From: Panulirus ornatus
Lineage: Eukaryota; Arthropoda; Malacostraca; Decapoda; Palinuridae
Assembly: GCF_036320965.1 (NCBI RefSeq)
Contig: NC_092250.1
Coordinates: forward strand, 19,365,117-19,429,116
DNA length: 64,000 nucleotides
Reading direction: 5' to 3'
Shown: piece after piece, positions 55,823 through 64,000 of the stretch
How the letters are laid out: the number at the start of each line of letters is the position of its first letter
Numbering within the stretch: the stretch's first letter is position 1
Notes under the pieces: generated by a model
Told to the model about the DNA's origin: nothing
Database searches by the model: none
Seen by the model: only the letters and a program-made list of their open reading frames with translations
Translations under genes and position numbers: made by a program

Positions 55823-58800
55823 AAAAGACAGACATGGAAAAAAAGGAATGCATACGAATAATTATTGAGTACACACATTAGTAAGATAGGCTGGTTAAAC
55901 CAACACATCTGTTAAGAGCTTGTTTCAACAACCATTCTAACGAATGGGTGTGTGTGTAGGATATGAATAAATGGCAGTTTCTTGGGAAACATCGTAATTA
56001 TCTGCAGTCTTAACAGCTGTGGTTTCTTAGGTGATATGTATAATTGTATCCTCCATACCAAAAGCTCTTTCTGTGCAAACTACTTTACACATTTCACTTC
56101 AGATGACAAAGAGGAAAACAACTATGTAAAAATTCAGATAAATTTAATTTTTTCCCCAAATGATAAATGACATGATGCCAGAGGGCTCATTTACATCACC
56201 AGAGAACGTGGAATGGCTCAGTGGACCTGGTCTACTGTCAAGCAATGGGTGAGGCATGCCAGCATCCAAGGCAAGTGTTGTGGGGCAGCAAAATGCTACA
56301 GGAGCCTTGTCAAACTTTATGACATTTGTTCTTAAATAGCACAAGTACCTTCACAGCTGTTACTCTTGTGCTTCTTTCCACGAAAAACAGGTGCTTACAA
56401 GTGCCAACAAATATTTCACAAACTAATTTCAAAGATTTAAATTAAGTGGTTTAAAGACTTCAGCTACAAAAATTTACTAACCAACAAATCAAAACTTAAA
56501 GTAACAGAGGATGGCAGTTATATTAAACATAAAAGGATGATTTGCATGCTGCTCTCATACAATGCTGCCCCTAAAAGAATGGATAAAGGATACTGATTAA
56601 ATATAATAAAAGCAATATTCTTTTGAGAAGTTGCTCATATACATTTATACTGTATGGTCTGAAAGCCCCATTCATACTCTTATTTCCCATCTGCCCCATC
56701 ACTGTTCTTGTCTGGGTGTGGCAAAGATTTTCCCTGACATCTTTTACAAAGCAGCCCTAGAAGTTTTATATACATATAATTTTCCTTATAACTCAGGTGC
56801 TATATCAAACAATATATAGATACATCTCTAAATGACATAAAATATACAAACACTACATAAATTTAATACAACAGGACAGGCTGCACAAAAAAATATAATT
56901 CTTGGGTCTAAGGGTCCTGCTCTGCAACAACGTAATAACTTGACAGGACCAAGGATTATTAGCTTAGTCCCAAACCCTAAAAGGCCATTTTACTAATAAC
57001 ATCACACAAACTATTCATAGTCACATGGTACCTAGAGGACAAATTTGCTCAAACAAATTTATACTCCCTCACCATTTATATGATGAAAATAATATAAATT
57101 TAAAAAAAAAAAAATAGATAAGGAAAAATATTGATGGTACTGATGTGGATGGATTCTTTTGTTATTACAGCCAGAAATGACATCTGAGCTTAGGTCGTAC
57201 TTTAGCCCCCCTTTCTGTGCATCACTTTATAACAATATTTACAACAATTACTCAACACCTACCTCAGCTCTTATTTTAAAAATATTTACATGATCCAGAA
57301 TATAAAATGAGACCTCTACTGATGTAAAACAAGAAAAATTAGGTCTAGGGACATGTATTAAAATTGATGTAACCATTATGCAAAAGAATTTACGATTTTT
57401 TGCCTAATAGTTTAACAATGACATTTTTGTAGGAATAATTAACATCATAAAAGTACAGTACTTCAAGCCTAGATCTTAGAAAGAATGAGGTCATCCTTTT
57501 AAAGCTGCAGTCACAAGGTAGCATCTGGCATACAGATCAATAAAAATGAGTTTCAATTGCATACATAAACTATCGAGCACTCAAAGTAGTACCAATTATT
57601 ATTAGTTGGTGACTAAAAAGCATAGGAAAAGAATTACATATACATATTTTACATACTGCATTACCCATCTGTTCTAAGTACAATCCTAAAGATTTCTGAA
57701 AGGCAGCCAATCATATCTTTAGTGAACTTATATATAAAAATTAAAACTATGCAAATGAGAAAAAATGCAGATATATACTAAATATACTATGAAATGATAT
57801 AAAACAATTTTAATGCATGTAACAGAACACTTAAGTACAAGGGAAGATCACTGATGTTATATAAAGTTGCAACTTATAAAACTGTTGTTCCAAGCTATGT
57901 CAATAATGACAAAGGACAGATGCACTTGTCTAACAACAGAAACAATATGGCACAGCTTAACTGCACCAATCTGGTGGATTCTTAGCAACATTCATACATT
58001 CTCATGCAAAATAATTATTTCTTGTAACCACAACTCCCAATATCACATAAGTAGCCATTTTCCAATTCATTGTATCCTTAACTGCAGCAGGTTTCAAAAC
58101 TTTAAATGTCTTGTAGTGATACATGACAATAAACTCTCAGATTTACAGTTACAGCCATTTGATCTACTTTTTAAGAGAAAACCTAGTCTTTCTTGAGACA
58201 AAAGACTGTACCATAGCCACAAAAAAACATATAAGCATATCAAAAAAACAAATTCCTCATATGTATTAATATAAACTAAGCAGGCAGGCAAAAGAATCCG
58301 AACTTTCATATTAATCTCCAAACCTTAAAACTGATTCCATATCATGGCAACATTTGAAAAAAAAAATTAGTGCAAGACCGAAACCTGCTCAACTTCTACC
58401 ATTATCAACTGTTTTCACAACTGAACAAAATGAGTTCACAACATCATCATCAACTGCTGTCTCAAAGATTTTCTAAGTTTTATATACAATTTAAATTAAT
58501 GGCCTGTAAAAAAAATCTAAGAATAATTTACAGAAGGCTAAATATCTTTCATACATGCTCGGTATTTCATGCATGAGCAAGGTGGCATCAGTATCAGAGA
58601 AGTGAGCCAGTGAGGATAATCCTTAATAATTTTATAACAATTTATGAGAATGTCAATGCCTATTCAAAAACATCAGGAACATTTATCTTTAGCTATAATT
58701 ACTCAGTCACATGATGCGTCTTAACAATGCACTGAAAAGATGTTCTTGTACAGTGCTTGTTTGAAGCGATGATGGTAAAATGATCTGCAAAATTATTATT

Positions 58801-59708
58801 ATGTGCTTATCAAGCTCAACTTTATTTACTGCAATGCTTGCTTTTCTATTCATGATCCTAACTAAATAAACCTTTTTGAATTACACTCACAATTCTAATC
58901 ATTACAAATAAAATACTGCACATAATTGGAGAGAAAAAAAGTGACAGCAATTCCATGTACAGTATAATAACACTCCTGTCACCTTGTCATTAACATTACA
59001 CAGTGTAGGCATGATGCACTTCTGGTGCTTTCAAAGGGAAAGGACAAGGAAGGTGCTAGCAAGACCCAAGATGAAAGAAATTTATTACACAAAACAGATA
59101 GAGATAAAGTAGGAAAACACAATGTTAGGAATGATAAGACTGAAAGAGTGATTACTAAGTTGCAGAAGAATGATGAGCAACAAATATGAAAAATTAGACA
59201 TGGAGAATAAGCGAGTTTTTGATAACTAGGGCAAAGGTTAAAGATTCTTACATACATGAAGGGAGCAGGTAACATCTCTACAAAACCAACTTGTAAACTG
59301 AGAGAGATGTATATAAGAGAGAGAATATAAATAAATATTTTCAAAAAAATAACTGTCACCAAGGAGTACAAAATTGCATACAAAAAATATGATAAAACAA
59401 ATGATGATACGAGGAACTTGGAAGTTCCTCTAGCACTGACTGAACTACATATGAAATAAATGTAAGCAGGACTGCTTAGAGGGTGCATCTTAGGATACTC
59501 AGATGATAGGATCCTTCTGAGTAGCCTAAAAGATGGAATGGTCCAGGACATAGGTACACTACTACTGGAGATGTAAATGTGGGATGAAAAGGAGGAGCTG
59601 GTAGAAAGATGAGTGCAGTGGCTAGGGTAATGAGGGCACAGGTGGTGTCACTGCCATAATGCTGAGGGAAAGTTACTAATCTCCCCTTGGTCTTGAACAA
59701 GTGACCCA
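55823..59708 (-). other. Repeat-poor AT-rich block, possible long 3' UTR
   Basis: Nearly 4 kb with none of the window's repeat families and no convincing reading frame. If the small exon at 59709-59749 is real, this could be the 3' UTR of that minus-strand gene. Confidence 0.35.
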
Positions 59709-59749
59709 TTAGCTAACCACGATAACCTTATCCTCATCCTCAGTGGCAC
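59709..59749 (-). CDS. Possible terminal exon of an unidentified minus-strand gene
   Basis: On the minus strand a good acceptor (ATCTTTGCAG) is followed by GT|GCC..., reading (x)ATEDEDKVIVVS and TAA, an acidic C-terminus. The exon is only 41 nt, so statistical support is weak; the splice signal and the long repeat-free region downstream are the arguments. Upstream exons would lie beyond about 59.75 kb and none was recognised. Product unknown. Confidence 0.28.
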
Positions 59750-60051
59750 CTGCAAAGATATTGGCATTTCAGCAAATTATCTCACTTAAATTCACTCGTG
59801 TAACACATCAGACATGTAAACAAGTAATGATTTTTAGTAGAAAACAGCATTTCTGTTGCATATGAAATGAACAGTTTATAAAAAAAAATTCTAACATACA
59901 AAATCATCCCAGAAAACATTATCCAAGAAAAAAGGGGAGGGGCATCTCACTAAAATATAAAATTCTTACTAAAAAAATATAAATCTACAGAAAATAAAAA
60001 GAGCAGTGTGATTTCAGAAGTAGTAGAGGATGTCTGGATCAGGAGTTTGCT

Positions 60052-60312
60052 TTGACGAATGTGTGTGATAAATACTTAGAAAAACAGATGGATTTGTATG
60101 TAGCATTTATGGACCTTGAGAAGGAATATGACAGGGTTGATAGAGATGCTTTGTGGAAGGTCTTAAGAGTATATGGTCTGGGAGGTATGATGCTAGAAGC
60201 AGTGAAAACTTTTTACCAAGGATGTAAAGAATGTGTAAGAGCAGGAAGAGAGGAGAGTGACTGGTTCCCAGTGAAGGTTGGTCTGTGGCAGGGGTGTATG
60301 ATGCCCCCATGA
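60052..60312 (+). pseudogene. Old LINE-A RT fragment with motif A (86 aa)
   Basis: NVCDKYLEKQMDLYVAFMDL to VGLWQGCMMPP* . Motif A is intact (DLEKEYDRVDRD). It stops at TGA where the family has W (PWLFNLF). Confidence 0.7.
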
Positions 60313-60913
60313 TTGTTTAATTTATTTACAGATTGGGTGGTCAGGGAGGTATATGCAAGAGTTTTGGAGAGAGGGGGCAAGTATGCAGTCTGTTGGGGTT
60401 GAGTGAGCCTGGGAAGCGAGTCAGTTGTTGTTTGCCGATGATACAGCTCTGGTGGCTGATTCCATTGAGATACTGCAGAAGTTGGTGACTGTCTTTGGAA
60501 AAGTGTGTGAAAGGAAAGCTGAGAGTAAATGTGAATAAGATCAAGGTTATTAAGTTCAACAGGATTGAGGGACAAGTAAATTAGGATTTAAGTTTGAATG
60601 GAGAAAAACTGGAGGAAGTGAAGTGTTAGATATCTGGGACTGGACTTAGCAGCAAATGGAACCATGGAAGAAAAAGTGAGTCACAGGGTGGGGGAGGGGG
60701 TGAAGGTTCTGGGAGAGAATGTTATCTTGGAAAGCAAAAATGGGTATGTTTGAAGGAATAGTAGTTCCAACAATGTTATACGGTTGCAAGGCATGAGCTA
60801 TTGATAGATGTTGTACGGACAAGGGTGGATGTGTTGGAAATGAAATGTTTGAGGACAATATGTGGGGTGAGGGGGGGGGATTTGATTGAATAAGTAATGA
60901 AAGTGTAAGAGAT

Positions 60914-61156
60914 ATGTGTGGAAATAAAAAGAGTGTGGCTGAGAGAACAGAAGAGGATGTGTGGAAATGGTTTGGACATTTGGAGAGAATGAGTGAAGAA
61001 AGATTGACAAAGAGGATGTACGAGTCAGAGGTGGAGGGAACAAGGAGAAATGGGAGACCAAATTGGAAGTGGAAGAATGGAGTGAAGGGGATTTTGAGCA
61101 ATCGGGGCCTGAACATACAGGAGGGTGAGAGGCACGCAAGGAATAAAGTGAACTGA
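60914..61156 (+). pseudogene. Old LINE-A C-terminal fragment (80 aa)
   Basis: MCGNKKSVAERTEEDV to RHARNKVN*. It includes WKWFGHLERMSEERLTKR and GRPNWKWKNGVKG. It stops one residue earlier than the usual NWxxVVYRG end. Confidence 0.7.
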
Positions 61157-61575
61157 AACAATGTGGTACACCAGGGTTGATGTGCTGTCAATGGACTGAA
61201 CCAGGGCATGTGAAATGTCTGAAGCAAACCATGGAAGGGTCTGTGGGGCCTGGATGTTGATAGGGAGCTGTGGTTTCAGTGCATTACACATGACAGCTAG
61301 AGACCGAGTGTGAACAAATGTGGCATTTTTTGTCAGTTTTCCTGGCACTAACTTGCTGAAGCAGGTGGCAGCGATGCTGTTTCCTGTGGGGTGGGGTAGC
61401 ACCAAGAATGGATGAAGGCAAGCATGAATATGTACATGTATGCATATGTTGATATGTATATGTGCCTGTATGGGCGTTTATGTATATATGTGTATATGAG
61501 TGGATGGGCCATTCTTTGTCTGTTTCCTGGCGCTACCTCACTGATGCAGGAAATGGCGATCAAGTATAAAATAAA

Positions 61576-61984
61576 TAAATAGAAATTAAAAAGATCTCAA
61601 ATCATAATAAATTCCTCTACCCATTTGTGTAAAGAAAACCTGAATACATTGAAGTGCTACTTAAGCAGAACCTAGTCTTGAAAGTTGTCACCAAGAGAAT
61701 GGAAGAGAGCAAATGTAGACCTTATTCTTTAGCAAAAGAAAAAATAGCCTTTTATATGCATAACTACGAGGAGTGGTTTAGAAGATACTGGAGTAAGTAA
61801 TTGGGAAATACATAAAGGTTTGTTTGGTAATGTGGAATCAGTCAGGTAAAAGGTGACTGATGCAGTGGAAGCTCTTGGGAATGGAAAGAATTCAATAGTA
61901 GTATGTGCCAGAAGCTTACATAATCAAGTGCCTGTCTCAACTCTTGAACAACATGAATCCCAAGTTTAAATATGTTAGGATAGC
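61576..61984. other. Unassigned sequence
   Basis: No gene or clear repeat family recognised. Confidence 0.35.
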
Positions 61985-62400
61985 TATGACATATGGAGAG
62001 AATGAGTGAGGAAAGGTCGAAAAACAGGATACACGTGTCAGAAGTGGAGGGAACAAGGAAAACCAGACCAAAATGGAGATGGAAGGATGGAGTGAAAAGG
62101 ATTTTGAGCAATCAGGGCATGAAAATGCAGGAAGGTGACAAGCGTGCATGGAACTGAGTCAATTGAAACAATGTGGTATCCTGGGGTCAACATGCTGTCA
62201 ATGGACTGAACCAGGGAATGTGAAATGTCTGGGGTGAAGCATGGAAAGGTCTATGGGGCCTGGATGTGGAGAGAGGGCTGTGGTTTTAGTGCATAACACA
62301 TGACAGCTAGAGAATGAAAGAGAAGGGATGCGTCCTTTCTTCAGGTGTTTCCTGGCACTACCTCTGATGCAGGGGGAAGCTATTGGGTATGGCGAGAATG
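61985..62400 (+). mobile_element. Old LINE-A 3' end
   Basis: ATGGAGAGAATGAGTGAGGA (MERMSEER), then an old-type 3' UTR and tail (GTTTCCTGGCACTACCTCTG ATGCAGGGGG). Plus strand. Confidence 0.7.
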
Positions 62401-62649
62401 AACATGTTACCCCTTTTCTTTTTCCTCATGCATTTGTGCTGTTTCACATGCACTCTCTCTTCTCTTTAACTGGCAACTTAATTTACTCACCCCATCTCTT
62501 ACTACCCTTCCTCAAACGTCCAAATCCCACTTTTCATATGCCATACACTTCCTCTGTAAATGTAAGAGGAGCTTCCATAAACACTTTCCATTCTCTGACC
62601 ACTTCAACAGTTATGTTTACTCTCCCCTTATACCATTCTTCATCCAATC

Positions 62650-63145
62650 CCTAGTTTAGGGGAGAAAGAATACTACTATTTTATGTTGTGTATGTTGCAG
62701 AAAGAGACTACAAGCAGGATGGGGAAGGGGACCAGAAAATCTCTAGTCTTTGTACCTTGTATTTCAATTTCTAAAGGTAAGAAACGAAGGGACCAAGAGG
62801 AGTCCTTGCCATCCCCAAGGGCTCAGATTGGCATGTCATCGTGTGTGGATGTAACCATGATGAAAAAGCTAAGTCAGTTATTATGTTTGTAAGAGAGGAA
62901 CTTGGATGTTCTAGCTCAGACTGACACTTAGCGCAAGGATGAGTTGCATGTAACACACAACACGGAAGAGAGAAGAATGGTATGGGGGAGCCCATGGCTA
63001 CAGTCTGGGGTTTGTGAGAGGGCAAGGCAAGAGAATAGGAGAGGGTCACACTTCCCAGGGAGGAGTTTTGGGAATGCGTTCCACTGTGTATGAAAGTGAG
63101 TTCCAGACTGATATGGGTGAGAATGAAGGAGGATTCTGAGATTTG
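62650..63145 (+). mobile_element. Old LINE-A 5' end
   Basis: A decayed head (TAGGGGAGAAAGAATACTAC, GAGACTACAAGCAGGATGGG) leads into the endonuclease start (AGGGCTCAGATTGGCATGTC, GTGTGTGGATGTAACCATGA). It shows that the 5' UTR block of LINE-A, shared with SINE-A, also exists in old copies. Confidence 0.65.
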
Positions 63146-63330
63146 CTGACAGTCACTGCACCCTACTTATACCCTCAATTGCCACAAAACTTACTCTTGT
63201 ATTCAAATCACCCATCACTGTTACTCAATCCCTTGAATTAAAACAGAAGACACATTCACAACTCCACTAGACTTTCTCCCCTCTCCCTCACTCTTCTTAC
63301 TACCAGGTGCAAAACAGTCAATCATCCGCC
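63146..63330 (-). mobile_element. Old LINE-A endonuclease fragment
   Basis: Minus-strand GDLN-type segment (TTCAAATCACCCATCACTGT read in reverse) like that at 13190. Diverged. 63331-63720 holds nothing I recognise. Confidence 0.45.
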
Positions 63331-63724
63331 TCTTGTATTCCACTTTCATGTTCATCCTCATCAGTAAGGTACTTTCTTTTATTTCAATCTCACATATTCC
63401 CATCACTCTTTCAGCAGATGAGCCACCCTTTCCCTTGCTCTTGCCTTCACACTAATCCCAGTCTTAAACATTCTTCTCTCCTCCTCTTGAATTAAGTTTC
63501 ACTTGGAGCAAAATCATCCAGGTTCCCTCCTAAAACATACTACATATCTCTCCCTTCTCATCCTCAACACATCCATGCACACTCAAATGTCATAGTGTGA
63601 ACCTTCAAGAAGGATAACTTCTCACTGAAAAAGTTTGTGTTAATATTTTAGATAAAATTAAGGTTATTTTTTCATGTATTCATGTAAACAAGATTCTGAC
63701 TACATTAATAATATTTGTTTTCAT

Positions 63725-64000
63725 ACATATTTGCCATTTCCTGCATCATTGATGTAGTGCTGGAAAAGATGAAATGGCCTCATCCACAATCTCACTGTCA
63801 TGTGTAATGCATAAAGCGCATGTCTATACATAAATAATACACCTTTCTTACAAACTTGTTTGCTGTTTCCTCCATTAGCAACATAGCACTAAGAATGGAT
63901 GAAGAGGGGCCTCATTTGCTCACATCCACTCTCTAAATGTCATGTATACTGCATGAATACCAAAGTATATTATTCACAACCAAGCCCAAAAAACCTCTCA
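63725..64000 (-). mobile_element. Old LINE-A tails, minus strand
   Basis: Two tail-like blocks (TTGCCATTTCCTGCATCATT; TTGCTGTTTCCTCCATTAGC) each followed by a 3' UTR-like stretch (CTCTAAATGTCATGTATACT). The second runs off the window. Confidence 0.6.

Larger units (their letters stand above)
60001..61575 (+). mobile_element. Old LINE-A copy, plus strand
   Basis: From CDFRSSRGCLDQEF through motif A (FMDLEKEYDRVDRD at 60103-60150), motif B with WQGC, motif C (VCRCCFADDTALVADS-like near 60430) and the C-terminal domain (frame 60914-61156, RRNGRPNWKWKNG) to an old-type 3' UTR and tail (CTACCTCACTGATGCAGGAA ATGGCGATCAAG). Many indels. Confidence 0.82.

Overview
This window is eukaryotic, very probably from an arthropod and most likely a decapod crustacean. 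The reasons are spliced genes with GT/AG introns, dense (TA)n, (CA)n and (GATA)n microsatellites, and many copies of an APE-type non-LTR retrotransposon (LINE) with the 3' tail GCGCTACCTCGCAAACGCGG. I could run no database search, so the taxon is an inference.

Host genes. Three spliced genes can be read by eye. (1) Minus strand, 14742 down to 4085: five exons, 314 codons, in-phase splice sites throughout and an AATAAA signal at 3991-3996. The protein has an N-terminal coiled coil followed by a region resembling the RWD part of kinetochore protein CENP-P; the identity is tentative. (2) Plus strand, COX19, a copper/cytochrome-oxidase assembly factor of the mitochondrial intermembrane space. Its coding exons are 24719-24822 and 37791-37953, with twin CX9C motifs intact, and they are separated by a 13-kb intron filled with retroelements. 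(3) Plus strand, PPCDC (phosphopantothenoylcysteine decarboxylase, coenzyme A synthesis), exons about 43282-43941 and 45730-45879, with an unusual acidic/cysteine-rich insertion of about 70 residues. A possible terminal exon of a fourth, minus-strand gene lies at 59709-59749 next to 4 kb of repeat-poor AT-rich DNA that could be its 3' UTR.

Mobile DNA makes up most of the rest. 'LINE-A' (endonuclease, reverse transcriptase and C-terminal domain; RTE-like) occurs in more than 20 pieces on both strands. There are young copies of two subfamilies, recognisable by a long or short 3' UTR and by linked amino-acid differences, and much older decayed copies. A 250-bp non-autonomous element ('SINE-A') looks like the LINE-A 5' end joined to a LINE-A-like 3' tail. 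'LINE-B' has a (GATA)n tail and its own non-autonomous partner of about 570 bp ('R560'). There are also Jockey-like and CR1-like LINE remnants, a decayed Tc1-like transposon and a long-inverted-repeat (foldback/MITE-like) element carrying a SINE-A.

Layout: 0-3.5 kb LINE-A copies; 4-14.7 kb the CENP-P-like gene, with a tandem duplication of part of one exon and two later LINE insertions; 15-20 kb old repeats and a possible promoter region near 18.9 kb; 20.3-23.6 kb a chain of LINE-A, (TA)n and SINE-A; 24.7-38 kb COX19 with a head-to-head LINE-A palindrome, a LINE-ubiquitin chimera and six further LINE-A insertions; 38-41.6 kb old LINE-A, LINE-B and R560; 43-46 kb PPCDC; 47-52.6 kb DNA transposons and Jockey; 52.6-55.8 kb LINE-A, LINE-B and R560; 56-60 kb repeat-poor DNA; 60-64 kb old LINE-A pieces.
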